Below are positions 7,790-16,863 of a DNA stretch of 64,000 nt, in pieces. This DNA is from Granulimonas faecalis (lineage in GTDB: Bacteria > Actinomycetota > Coriobacteriia > Coriobacteriales > Atopobiaceae). The stretch is taken from the NCBI RefSeq assembly GCF_022834715.1, contig NZ_BQKC01000001.1, forward strand, positions 1,524,501 to 1,588,500, read 5' to 3'. The position numbers and the translations under genes were made by a program. How positions within the stretch are numbered: the first letter of the stretch is position 1; the number at the start of each line of letters is the position of its first letter. Under the pieces are notes generated by a model. The model was not told where the DNA came from, ran no database searches, and worked only from the letters and a program-made list of their open reading frames with translations.

Positions 7790-9147
7790 GAGACCCTCCT
7801 CCACCGCGGGTCGGTGATAACCCGGGCGGCGATGAGGCCGACGGGCAGGAACACCACGATCATGGCGGCCCTGATGAGCCAGTCGACGGCGTCGGTGGGC
7901 TGGAACGTGCCCATGTAGTAGACGGCCCGGTACATGTAGAGGCCAGGCACCATGATCACGATGGAGGGCACGGTGACGGCGGTGCGCGGGATGGAGGTGC
8001 GCGCCTTGCACGCGGCGGCGAGGAGCCCCGCCACGAAGGCGCCGGCCAGGGCCGCGGCCTCGGGGGGCACGGACCAGAACCCCGTCAGCGACAGGCGCAG
8101 CGTGTTGGCCACGGCGCCGATGGACGCCGCGGTGGCACACATCCGGGGCGTGGAGTTGAACATCACCGAGAAGCCGTAGACGCCCACGAACGAGAAGAGG
8201 GCCCGAAGTGCGGTGAGCGGCACGGGGCCGAGGCCCAAAGGCGCGAAGTCGTCGGGATAGAGCCGCACGCCCGTGGCCACGAGCCAGCCCACGGCGGTGC
8301 CGGTGAGGATGACGGTGAGGGCGTAGGCCAGCCGCTCGATGCCGCTGCGCATCTCGGACTGGAAGAGGTCGAACCCGCTTGTGATGAGGGGAAAACCCGG
8401 GATGACAAAGAGCATGGCGCCGATGTAGCCCGCCTCGTGGCTCATGGCGTCAGGCACCCAGGGCGACATGGCCATGAGGGAGAGGAGGTAGGCCACGCAG
8501 GCCACGGCCACACCGCAAGCCACGGCCACGAACTGGTTGATGCGGCGGCCCGCCACCACGCGGCGGGCGAGCTGCCCGAACCCGGCGCCGAGGGCGGCGC
8601 CGGCCATCTCGACGGGGCCGCCGCCCAGGAGGAAGACGAACGAGCCGCAGGCGAGACCCGAGGCGAGACCGCTCTGCCACGGGCGGTAGCGCTGACCCTT
8701 GGACTCCACGACGTCGAGCAGGTCGTGGAAGGCGCCCACCGAGATCTCTCGGCCCAGAGCCTCGACCTCGTGGAGGTAGTGCTCGAGGAGCATGACCCGC
8801 TCGGTGTTGACGCCGGCCGTGGGGTTGGCCACCACCTCGGTGATGGACCGGGAGCCCTCGATGCAGGTGGCCTCGATGTTGACAAGCGAGATGTCCGCGT
8901 GCACCGTGACGCCGAGGACGTGGGCCACGCGGTTCATGAAGTCGCGGACCCGCCAGGCGGAGTCCCCGGCCGAGAGGGCCAGCTGGCCGGTGCGCATGAT
9001 GACCGAGACCTTGTCGGCGAGCGGGGCGTCCACGGCGGGGCGGCCCGGCTCGCTGAGGGCCTCGTGCCAGGGCACCCGCATGTGGTGCGGGCCCGACACG
9101 TCGAGATAGGTGGAGAGGTTCCGGTTCCCTTGCTCAGGCTCTGGCAC
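7786..9147 (-). CDS. threonine/serine exporter, ThrE family (two-domain)
   Basis: 453-residue membrane protein. Residues about 1-125 are a soluble region containing the DUF1212 features (MRTGQLALSAGDSAWRV, then ADISLVNIEATC). About ten hydrophobic segments follow from residue 130, and the second set (from RALFSFVGVYGF) matches the ThrE_2 half. Family members export threonine and serine. The gene starts with GTG at 9147 behind AGGAAAG. It heads a chain with tcdA and the TatD-like gene, both joined by four-base overlaps. A permeation role in amino-acid homeostasis is inferred; it is the only exporter-type amino-acid carrier in this half of the window. Confidence 0.88.
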   Translation of the reverse strand: MPEPEQGNRNLSTYLDVSGPHHMRVPWHEALSEPGRPAVDAPLADKVSVIMRTGQLALSAGDSAWRVRDFMNRVAHVLGVTVHADISLVNIEATCIEGSRSITEVVANPTAGVNTERVMLLEHYLHEVEALGREISVGAFHDLLDVVESKGQRYRPWQSGLASGLACGSFVFLLGGGPVEMAGAALGAGFGQLARRVVAGRRINQFVAVACGVAVACVAYLLSLMAMSPWVPDAMSHEAGYIGAMLFVIPGFPLITSGFDLFQSEMRSGIERLAYALTVILTGTAVGWLVATGVRLYPDDFAPLGLGPVPLTALRALFSFVGVYGFSVMFNSTPRMCATAASIGAVANTLRLSLTGFWSVPPEAAALAGAFVAGLLAAACKARTSIPRTAVTVPSIVIMVPGLYMYRAVYYMGTFQPTDAVDWLIRAAMIVVFLPVGLIAARVITDPRWRRVS

Positions 9148-9178
9148 GGCGGCTCTTTCCTGACGGCGGCAGACACGA

Positions 9179-9219
9179 AAACCAGCCTAGCACCGGCACC
9201 CGCCGCCGGGTGCCGGTGC
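9179..9219 (-). terminator. intrinsic terminator after the metal ATPase gene
   Basis: On the minus strand a 12-bp perfect stem (arms 9208-9219 and 9190-9201, GCACCGGCACCC type) with a 6-base loop is followed by TAGGCTGGTTTT. It lies between the ATPase stop and the thrE-like start, so it should separate the two transcripts. Confidence 0.75.
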
Positions 9220-9253
9220 CGGCGGAAACGCGCCCGCCTGCCGGACGGGCCCT

Positions 9254-11629
9254 TTAGAAGCGCGTCTCCCAGGGGGTCATGAGGCGCATGCCGTTGAGGA
9301 CGACGATGAGGGCCACGCCCGTGTCGGCGAAGATGGCCGCGCCCATGCCGGCCACGCCGAGCACCGCGAGCACCAGCACCGCGACCTTGACGGCGATGGC
9401 GAAGACGATGTTCTCGCGCACCACCGCCATGCAACGGCGGGACAGGGAGAAGAACGACGGCAGGCGCTCGAGGTCGCCGGAGAGCAGCGCGACGTCGGCC
9501 ACCTCGAGGGCGGTGTCGCTGGCGGCGGCGCCCATGGTGACGCCGAGGTCGGCCGCGGCGAGGGCCGGCGCGTCGTTGATGCCGTCGCCCACCATGGCCA
9601 CCGTCCGGCCCTGGGAGCGGAGCGCCTCCACGCGGGCCACCTTGTCGTCGGGGAGCAGCTCGGCCGCCACCTCCGCGACGCCCACGCGCCCCGCCACCAC
9701 GGCGGCCACCCGGGCGTTGTCGCCCGTGAGCATCACGGTGTCGCGGATGCCCATGGCATGGAGCCGGGAGACGGCCTCGGGGGTGGTGGCGCGCACGGAG
9801 TCGGCCACGGCCACCACGCCGGCGACGCGGCCGTCCACCGCGACCACGAGGGCCGTGGCCCCCGATGCGGCTGCGTCGTCCACGGCCTGCCCGGCATCCC
9901 CGTCGAGCGCCGCCACGGTGCGGGCGAAGGCCGGCTTGCCCACGAGCACGGCAGCGCCGTCCACGGTGCCGGTCATGCCGTTGCCCGCCGTCTCACGGAC
10001 GTCCGCGGCCGCAAGGGCGGGGGCGACGGACCCCTCGGCGGCCATGCGGACGGCGGCGGCCAGGGGGTGGGTGGACTCGCGCTCCAGGGCTGCGGCCAGG
10101 GCAAGCACGCGCTCGCGGGAGAGTCCGCCGAAGGGCGTGACCGAGACCACCTCGGGCGTGCCGGCGGTGAGGGTGCCGGTCTTGTCGAACGCCACGGCGT
10201 CCACCTTGGAGCCGATGTCGAAGTACGCCCCACCCTTCACGAGCACGCCCATGCGGGCCGCACGGGAGATGGCCGAGACGAACGAGACCGGCGTGGAGAT
10301 CACGAGGGCGCAGGGGCAGGCGATGACGAGCAGCGTGAGGGCGCGCCAGACCCAGGCGCCCCAGTCGGGCGCCGCCCCGAGGCCGAGGGCCCCCACGAGG
10401 GTGAGGCAGAGCGGCACGCCGACGCCCACGGCCGCCGCCACGGCCACCACGGCCGGGGTGTAGACGGCGGCGAAGCGGTCGACGAAGGCCTCGTAGGGCG
10501 CCTTCTGCGCCTGGGCCCCCTGCACCATGGAGACGATGCGGGCCAAGGTGCCGCTGTCGGCGCGGCTCGTGACGCGCACGGTGACGGGCGCCACCGTGTT
10601 GAGCGAGCCGCCGTACACCCGGGCTCCCGCCCCCTTGTCCTGGGGCACGGACTCGCCGGTGACGGGCGCCTCGTCGAAGCTGGAGTCGCCGGCCACAAGC
10701 GTGCCGTCGAGGGGCACGCGCTCGCCGGGGAGCACGCGCACCTCCCAGCCCACCTCGACGTCGGCCAGGGGCTCGTCGGCGACGGAGCCGTCGGCACGCA
10801 CCACGTGGGCGGTCTCCGGGGCGAGCTCCATGAGGCCCTCCACCGAGCCGCGGCTGCGGCGCATGGACCAGCCCTCGAGCCACTCGCCCACCTGGTCGAG
10901 GAAGATGACGATGGCGGCGTCGCGGAAGGTGTCCACCTCCAGGTGGCCGCCGAGGGCCTCCACGAGGCCCATGACCAGTGCGCCCACGACGGCGATGGAC
11001 ATGAGCACGTTCATGTCGGCCTTCCGGCGCCCGAGGGACGCGGCGGCGAGCGGGAGGATGAACGCGAGGCCGGCCAGGGCGGCCGCGGCGTAGAGCCAGG
11101 CCGTGGCGAGGCCGCCGGCGGCGGCCTCGGCCACGATGCCGGCGATGATGAGGGCGGCGGAGGTGCCGAGGAGCACGGCGGCGCGGTGCTCGGCGAACCA
11201 GCCGCGACGGGCGTCGAGGCGCTCGAGCTGCTCGTCGGTGAGCTCGAGGTCCTCCCCGCACGAGCGCACGGCGTCCAGGACCGCGCGCTCCACGGCGGCG
11301 GGCTCGGCCCCGGCCGCGGAGACCACCGAGAGGGTGGCCGTCGCATAGGTGAGGCTCGCGTCGGCGACCTCGGGCAGGCCCCTCACGGCCTCCTCGACGG
11401 CACGGGCGCAGTTGGGGCAGTCGAGGTCGGCGACCTTGAACGTGAGGTCCGGGGTGCCGGAGGGCCCATGGGCCGGGGCGGCTTCGCCGTGGTCGTGGCC
11501 GTCGCAGCCGCAGTGCACGCGGCCGTCGTGGCCGTGGCCGTCGTGGCCGTGGGCGTCGCAGCCGCAGTGGCCGTGGGCGTCGCAGCCGCAGTGCCCGTGG
11601 TCGTGGTCGTGGCGATCGTGCCCGCTCAT
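9254..11629 (-). CDS. Zn/Cd/Pb-type P1B ATPase with His/Cys-rich N-terminus
   Basis: 791 residues. Residues 1-55 are a His-, Cys- and Asp-rich leader with near-repeats of HGHCGCDA (residues 12-27) and a further CGCD. A heavy-metal-associated domain follows with DLDCPNC (Cys71, Cys74). The ATPase core shows the transmembrane CPC motif (IACPCALVIS, about residue 438), the phosphorylation site DKTGTLT (about 481), the HP locus STHPLAA, TGDN and GDGINDAPA. CPC plus the SmtB-type regulator favours zinc/cadmium/lead efflux over copper. Its ATG at 11629 overlaps the regulator stop (ATGA), so both are made from one transcript controlled by the operator at 12007-12022. Confidence 0.95.
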   Translation of the reverse strand: MSGHDRHDHDHGHCGCDAHGHCGCDAHGHDGHGHDGRVHCGCDGHDHGEAAPAHGPSGTPDLTFKVADLDCPNCARAVEEAVRGLPEVADASLTYATATLSVVSAAGAEPAAVERAVLDAVRSCGEDLELTDEQLERLDARRGWFAEHRAAVLLGTSAALIIAGIVAEAAAGGLATAWLYAAAALAGLAFILPLAAASLGRRKADMNVLMSIAVVGALVMGLVEALGGHLEVDTFRDAAIVIFLDQVGEWLEGWSMRRSRGSVEGLMELAPETAHVVRADGSVADEPLADVEVGWEVRVLPGERVPLDGTLVAGDSSFDEAPVTGESVPQDKGAGARVYGGSLNTVAPVTVRVTSRADSGTLARIVSMVQGAQAQKAPYEAFVDRFAAVYTPAVVAVAAAVGVGVPLCLTLVGALGLGAAPDWGAWVWRALTLLVIACPCALVISTPVSFVSAISRAARMGVLVKGGAYFDIGSKVDAVAFDKTGTLTAGTPEVVSVTPFGGLSRERVLALAAALERESTHPLAAAVRMAAEGSVAPALAAADVRETAGNGMTGTVDGAAVLVGKPAFARTVAALDGDAGQAVDDAAASGATALVVAVDGRVAGVVAVADSVRATTPEAVSRLHAMGIRDTVMLTGDNARVAAVVAGRVGVAEVAAELLPDDKVARVEALRSQGRTVAMVGDGINDAPALAAADLGVTMGAAASDTALEVADVALLSGDLERLPSFFSLSRRCMAVVRENIVFAIAVKVAVLVLAVLGVAGMGAAIFADTGVALIVVLNGMRLMTPWETRF

Positions 11630-11961
11630 GAGAGCTCCTCCCCCGCGTGCTCGAGGCCCACGCGGATGAGCGTGGCCACGTGGCCGTCGGCCAGCGAGTA
11701 GATCGAGCGCTGCCCCTCGCGGCGCTGGGCCACGAGCCCGCGGTCGCGCAGGAGGCGCAGCTGGTGTGAGATGGCCGATTGCGACACCGGGCAGATCTCC
11801 TGGAGCTCGGAGACCGAGCGCTCGGCCGTCATGAGCGCCCCGAGGATCTGGAAGCGCGTGTAGTCGGACAGGGCGTCGAAGATCTGCGTCGCCCCGTAGA
11901 TGGCGTCCTCGTCGGTGAGGAACGCGTCGGTCCCCTCGGTGGCCGGTCCGTCGATGCCCAT
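11626..11961 (-). CDS. ArsR/SmtB-family metal sensor repressor
   Basis: 111-residue winged-helix protein with recognition helix region SQSAISHQLRLLRDRGLV. The C-terminal helix contains Asp92, His94, His105 and Glu108. That exact spacing (D-x-H-x10-H-x2-E) is the alpha5 zinc site of SmtB/CzrA proteins. The alpha3 Cys pair of CadC/ArsR sensors is absent (one Cys, at 57), so zinc sensing through alpha5 is expected. It is the first gene of the ATPase operon, and the 12-2-12-like operator lies 46 bp upstream. Metal release from DNA would switch on the efflux pump; this is family knowledge applied to a clear residue match. Confidence 0.93.
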   Translation of the reverse strand: MGIDGPATEGTDAFLTDEDAIYGATQIFDALSDYTRFQILGALMTAERSVSELQEICPVSQSAISHQLRLLRDRGLVAQRREGQRSIYSLADGHVATLIRVGLEHAGEELS

Positions 11962-12006
11962 GGGCCCCTCCCTCCGCCGCCGTCAAAGGCGGCCTCTCCG
12001 CAATTC

Positions 12007-12022
12007 ATGAGCACTTGCTCAT
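12007..12022. promoter_or_regulatory. SmtB/ArsR-type operator
   Basis: ATGAGCACTTGCTCAT is a perfect inverted repeat (TGAGCA, 2 bases, TGCTCA) flanked by AATTC and ATGTTCAT. It matches the core of known SmtB/ZiaR/CzrA operators, which are imperfect 12-2-12 palindromes centred on TGAAC/TGAGCA half-sites. Its place 46 bp before the repressor start fits autoregulation of repressor plus ATPase. Confidence 0.82.
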
Positions 12023-12171
12023 ATGTTCATCAGCAGTATACCTCACAGGCTCCCACAGGCAAGCCCGTCCCGCCGGCTCCGTCGGCCGGCGCCCCTGGGT
12101 CGGCGGACGGCCTCGCATATACTGTGGGTGGAACGGCGGGGACACCCGCCGGCACCGGGAGGGAGGGGTCC

Positions 12172-14502
12172 ATGGACCTTCGCCGACGCATCGACTCCAT
12201 GGGCGACGCCGCCCTCGGCTGGGCCGGGGCTGCCCTGCTCGGTTGCGGCGCCATCCTAGCGTCGCTGGAGGACCCCGCCTGGGGCGCCCTCGCGGCGCTG
12301 CTCGGGTGCCTCGGCGGCCTCGCCTGCGGCGTGGGGGCGGGCAGGGCCTTCGCCCGGCGCGCCCTGTCGCCTGCCGGCCCTACCCGCGAGACGCCCCCCG
12401 CCCCCACTGTCCACGCGCCCGTCCCCGCCGCCGAGACGGGCTCCCTCGACATGGACGCCCTCGCCGCGGCCCTCGCCGGGACCCCCGAGCCCGTGGTGGC
12501 TCTCGCCGGGCTCGTCCGCGACGTGCGGCTGCGCCAAGGCTCGGCCGACGGCGTCTTCGGCGGCGGCACGGCCCCCCTCCCCTGCACCCTCGAGCTCTTC
12601 CTCGCGGCCGAGCTCGAGGACGCCGACATCTTCTCGCTGGGCGACGCCCCCGTGCGCGCCCGTGTGGCGCCCCGCACCGGGTGCCTGCGCCTCTCCTTCG
12701 CCGAGCCGCCCACAGACCCCGCCGCCCCGCTCCGCCTGAGACGCGTCGAGACCGCGTTCAACCGGACGCTCTTCTGCGACCGCCGGCTGGGCTGCTCCCC
12801 CGCCGGGGGCACGGACGCCTGCTACCGCTTCAGCGCGTCGGTGGAGGCCTCCGTGGCCGCCCAGGCACCGTGGCGCAGGGACGGCGACGTCACCGGCGCG
12901 TCCGGGGAGTGGGACGTGCGGCGCGCCGTGTCGGAGGGGCTCGAGGAGTTCCAGCTCCCCTACCGGTTGGACGCCCGGTGGCGCGTCAACACCGGGGCCG
13001 GGGTCGTGGGGTTCTCCCTGGCCGCGCAGCCGGCCGACGCCATGGCCCGGCACGTGTGGGTGGAGGGCCTCGGCCGCGTGGTGAAGGCAACCGGCACCAT
13101 GCGGCGCCGCGCGGCCGCCGAGCTCGCGTGCCGGGAGGCGCTGCTCCTCGCGTTCCACGTGTTCGACCGCTGCGACGGCGTGGGGCGCGTGTGGGTCCGC
13201 GTCGACCGTGGCCCCTCCTGCGTGCTCTCCGCCCAGATGACGCGGGCGTCCGTGGCCGACCTCGACCCGACGGCCCTGGGCGACCCCGTGGAGGCCATGC
13301 GGCTCGCCGGCGGCTCCGTCTCCTGGAACGGCGACGGACTCGATCCCGTGGCGCCCGGGTTCTCCCTCGACGACGAGGCGCTCTGCCCCCGTTGGCGCAC
13401 GGAGGAGCCGGAGGGCTCCGACCGGGCGCTCCCCGAGCAGGCCCGGCAGGCGCTCGGGTCCCCCACCCTGGCGGGGCTCTCCCGCGACGCTGCGGCACGG
13501 CGCCGCGCCCTCGCCGAAAGGATCGCGGCGGGGCTGGGCGGGTCATGCGAGAGCAGCGTCTCCTTCCTGATGGGCGCGCTCGACGGCATCGACGACCCGG
13601 AGGTGCGCGAGGCCGTGCGCGGGCTCGTGGACGTGCTGCTCGAGGGGACCGTCGACGGGTGCGACCCCATGGCCCTGGCCGTGGGGGTGACCCGCGTCGA
13701 CGCCGTGCGCGACGCCATGGCCCGGGCTGCGGCCCACATCCACGGCGGCGACGGCGCGGCCGCCCTCTCCGAGGTGCAGGAAGCCCTGGCCCGCACCGAG
13801 GCCTGGGTGCCGGAGGGCGCCCGCTGCTTCTCCAACTACGTGGAGCGGAGCCTCTACAACCGGCTCGAGGGGGCCGACGGCGCCCAGGCGCCCCTCGTGC
13901 CCGCCTCGCGCCTGGCCGCCCACCTGCTGACGTCTTCGCTCCTGGCCGCCACGGGCGACGGCGACGGCGCCACGGCCCACGCCTTCGCCGCCCGTGACCT
14001 CGACCCCTTCGACCCGTCGGCGCACCTCGCCCTCGTGGCCCGCTACGAGGCCCTGGGCGACATCCCCATGGCCATCTCCTCCTGCTGCGACCTCCTCGAG
14101 CGCGCCTACGATCCCACCGGGGCGGCCGTCGCCTACTACCGGCTCGCGTTCCTCTCGTGGCAGGAGGGGGACCTCGAGCTGGCCGACGCCTGTTACCGGC
14201 GCTCCATCGCCCTCAACACGCCCTGCGCCCTCATCGCCTCCCTCGAGCTCTCGGCCCTCGAGGCCCAGGAGGGCGTCGCGCCGGTGCCGGAGGGGGAGCA
14301 GGGGCGCGTGCTCGCGAGCCGCGGCGTCCCGGACGCCCCCACCGAGGCTGTGCGCTCCGCCGTCCGCGAGGCCGCCCGGGCCGCTGTGGAGGCGGGCGTC
14401 TTCCCCGTGGCCCGCGAGCTCGCCACGGCGGCGGCCCTCCTCGACGGCGACGAGGTGCTCCTGGGGCTGCGGGAGTCGCTGGAACAGCCCCACGGCGACT
14501 GA
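12172..14502 (+). CDS. uncharacterised membrane-anchored TPR protein, intact paralogue
   Basis: 776 residues from the ATG at 12172, which follows GGGAGGGAGGGG. Two short hydrophobic segments near the N-terminus (ALGWAGAALLGCGAILAS, residues 14-31, and WGALAALLGCLGGLACGVGAG, about 38-58) suggest a membrane hairpin with the rest cytosolic. The middle has no motif I recognise. The last 200 residues contain helix-turn-helix pairs of the TPR kind (AHAFAARDLDPFDPSAHLALV, and ADACYRRSIALNTPCALIASLE, each quoted only in part here). A downstream gene (14647-16767) is a broken relative. A TATACT hexamer at 12118-12123 may be the -10. Function unknown. Confidence 0.8.
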   Translation: MDLRRRIDSMGDAALGWAGAALLGCGAILASLEDPAWGALAALLGCLGGLACGVGAGRAFARRALSPAGPTRETPPAPTVHAPVPAAETGSLDMDALAAALAGTPEPVVALAGLVRDVRLRQGSADGVFGGGTAPLPCTLELFLAAELEDADIFSLGDAPVRARVAPRTGCLRLSFAEPPTDPAAPLRLRRVETAFNRTLFCDRRLGCSPAGGTDACYRFSASVEASVAAQAPWRRDGDVTGASGEWDVRRAVSEGLEEFQLPYRLDARWRVNTGAGVVGFSLAAQPADAMARHVWVEGLGRVVKATGTMRRRAAAELACREALLLAFHVFDRCDGVGRVWVRVDRGPSCVLSAQMTRASVADLDPTALGDPVEAMRLAGGSVSWNGDGLDPVAPGFSLDDEALCPRWRTEEPEGSDRALPEQARQALGSPTLAGLSRDAAARRRALAERIAAGLGGSCESSVSFLMGALDGIDDPEVREAVRGLVDVLLEGTVDGCDPMALAVGVTRVDAVRDAMARAAAHIHGGDGAAALSEVQEALARTEAWVPEGARCFSNYVERSLYNRLEGADGAQAPLVPASRLAAHLLTSSLLAATGDGDGATAHAFAARDLDPFDPSAHLALVARYEALGDIPMAISSCCDLLERAYDPTGAAVAYYRLAFLSWQEGDLELADACYRRSIALNTPCALIASLELSALEAQEGVAPVPEGEQGRVLASRGVPDAPTEAVRSAVREAARAAVEAGVFPVARELATAAALLDGDEVLLGLRESLEQPHGD

Positions 14503-14507
14503 CCCCC

Positions 14508-14535
14508 GTCCCACCACCCGGACACTTTTGTCCCA
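14508..14535. repeat. 28-bp GTCCCAC/TTTTGTCCCA intergenic repeat, copy 1
   Basis: The unit starts GTCCCACCACC and ends CGGACACTTTTGTCCCA. The same 28 bases occur at 27400 and, with one change, at 48998. It lies just after the stop of the intact TPR gene and before its paralogue. Short repeats ending TTTTGTCCC are common REP-like elements near RAYT transposases in Gram-positive bacteria; that link is inferred. Confidence 0.8.
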
Positions 14536-14646
14536 CCCGGGCGGCAGACGTGGCACACGCAAGGATCCCAATGCTGCACTGTCCCTTAAATACGGGGCAG
14601 AAAAAGAGGGGGACGTACCCTGCGCACGAGAGCGCAGGGAGGATCC

Positions 14647-16767
14647 ATGGCATCACATGAGACGGGCTGGGGCGCGGCCGAGGGGACCATCGACCTCGAC
14701 GGCCTTATGGCCGCACTCGAGAGGGGCCCCTTCCCCGTGGAGCCCCTGAAGTCCGTGCTCGGCGCCCTCCGGATGACGCAGGCCCACCGCACCTCCCCCA
14801 CCCTCCCCGACGCCCTCTCCTCGTTCGTGGCCGAGCAGCTCGACGACGCCGGACTGCTCGACCTCGCCGACGACGCCCCCGCGCGCCTCCGACCCGATGC
14901 CCGGTCGGGCCAGGTGCGTCTGGACATCAAGGGGCCAGCCTCGACGAGGAGGGCGTGCGGGCCCTGCGGCGCGTGGAGTCGGCCCTCAACCGCGCCGTTT
15001 ATGCCAAGCGCTGCCTCGGCCGAAGACCCGAGACCACGGTCTCCGAGCTCTACCTGCTCTCGGACGTCATCGAGCGCTCCGTCACCTGTGAGGCCGCCGG
15101 CATCGACACCGGCGCCGCCGGGTACGGCGACCGCGGCGAGTGGGAGGTGCGCCGGGCCCTGGCCCTTGGCATCCGGTCGCTACGCCTCCCCTACCGTCTC
15201 GAGTGCCGCTTCCGCCTCAACCTCGAGGCCGGCGTGGCGGCCCTCTCCTTCGGCACCGTGGAGCCAGACGTCGTCGCGCCCCGCGAGTGGTGCGGGGACG
15301 GCGGCACCCGCCGCACCACCCGGGCGCGCCGCGAGCTCAGGGCCGCCAGGCTCGCGTGCCGCGAGGCCATGGTGCTCGCCGCCATGGCGCTCTCCACGTC
15401 GCCCCGCCTCCACGAGGCGTGGGTGCAGGCCGCCGACGTCGACGGGCGCCCCCTCGTCTCCTGACGCGCCACCCGCGCCGCCGTGGCAGCCCTCGACCTC
15501 GAGGGCCCCGGCGAGCGCCCCGAGGACGAGCTCGCCGCCCTGGGCGCGTCCGTCGACGCCCACGACGGGCGCCTCCACCCCGTGACGCCGCGTTTCTCCA
15601 TGACCGACCCGCTCCTCTGCCCCCCCGTGGCGGGGCGACGAGCCCGAGGCATCCCGGCACCCCCTGACGCCCGAGGCGGCCCGGGCCCTCGGCGCCTCGG
15701 CCATGGCCGACCTCGCCATCCGCGGGACCGCGCGCCGGGAGGCGGCCGCGGACCGCGCCTGCGCCGCCCTCGACGGAACCTGCTCCCACGCCGTGGCGGC
15801 CGTCCTCGAGGCCACGGCCCACGACGACGACCGGGAGGTCCGCGCCGCGGGTCAGCGCGTCGTGCGCTCCCTCATCGACGGCACCCTGGACGGCGGCGAC
15901 CCCGGGGCCGTGCGCGACGCCCTCCTGACCGACGGCGACCTCGGCCGCGCCGTGGCCGAAGCCCTCTCGCTCCTCGCCTCCCCCGAGGGCGGTGACCCCG
16001 TGCGGGTGGAGCGGTGCGCCCGCAGGCCGGAAGGGCTCCTGGCGGCCGAGGAGGACGCCGAGCCCTACCACGACGACGCCTGCCGCGTGTGGCGCTTCTT
16101 CAACACCTACGCCGAGCGCGGGCTCCACAACCGGCTTTCGGGCCCCGACGGCCGCGAGGTACGCCTCGTCCCGGCGCCCTACTACCACGCCCACGGCACC
16201 CTCTCGAGCCTCTCCATGCGCCTGGGCCGCGCCGACCGCGCCCTCGCGTTCGCCCTGCGCGCCGTGGAGCTCGACCCCATGGACGTCAACGCCCGCCTGA
16301 GGGCGGCCCGGTGCCACGAGCTCCTGGGCGACGCCCCCATGGCCGAGGCCACCGTCAGGGAGCTCCTGTCCCTCGCCCACGACCCCGACTCCATCTGCGC
16401 CGCCTACCTGCGTCTGGGTGGCGCGCTCCGCCAGGAGGGCGAGCTGCGCCTGGCCGACGCCAGCCTGCGCCACGCCCTGGCCGTGGGCGGCGTGTGCGCC
16501 CCGGCGGCCGCCAAGGCCCTTGGCGACCTCCAGGCCCAGGGCGGCTACGAACCGGCCCCCGCCGGCACCGTCGCCGACGAGCTCGAGGGCGCCGGCATCC
16601 CCCTGGCCCCCGTGGCCCGGGTGGGCGAGGTCCTCGTGGACGGCGCGAAGGCGGCCGTGGACGCCGGCATCTTCCCCGTGGCCCGCGACCTCACGACCCT
16701 CGTGGGCATCCTCACCAACGACGAGAGCCTGCTCACCGTGGCCCTCTCCATGGAGGCGGACGCCTGA
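14647..16767 (+). pseudogene. broken paralogue of the TPR protein (two frameshifts and a stop)
   Basis: The ATG at 14647 follows GGGAGGATCC and gives about 95 codons that align with residues after 100 of the intact neighbour (TIDLDGLMAALE...). Three lesions follow: a missing base in the GGGG run at 14931-14934 shifts the frame; a TGA at 15462-15464 sits where the neighbour has an ordinary codon; an extra C in the seven-C run at 15620-15626 shifts back. Repairing the two indels gives one frame of 707 codons ending at 16767. The C-terminal half resembles the neighbour closely (YAERGLHNRL versus YVERSLYNRL; TPR motifs). Homopolymer errors could explain two lesions but not the TGA. Confidence 0.82.
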
Positions 16768-16790
16768 CCCACCGCCGGCGGACAGGGACG

Positions 16791-16828
16791 GAAAAGGGCG
16801 CCCCAGCCGCCGTGGCCAGGGCGCCCTC
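16791..16828 (-). terminator. intrinsic terminator of the M20 peptidase gene
   Basis: Minus-strand GGGCGCCC arms (16820-16827 and 16796-16803) flank a GC-rich loop and are followed by TTTTCC. It lies 36 bp after the peptidase stop. Confidence 0.7.
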
Positions 16829-16863
16829 CCGTTCGCGGAGCGCCGGTGCGTGGGGCCCGACCC

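Noticed and set aside
9758-11701. Long open frame opposite the metal ATPase
   Set aside because: Composition is almost all Gly, His, Ala and Val with no domain; the ATPase has all catalytic motifs on the other strand.
12095-12123. Complete sigma-70 promoter before the TPR gene
   Set aside because: TATACT is a good -10 but no acceptable -35 lies 16-18 bases upstream.
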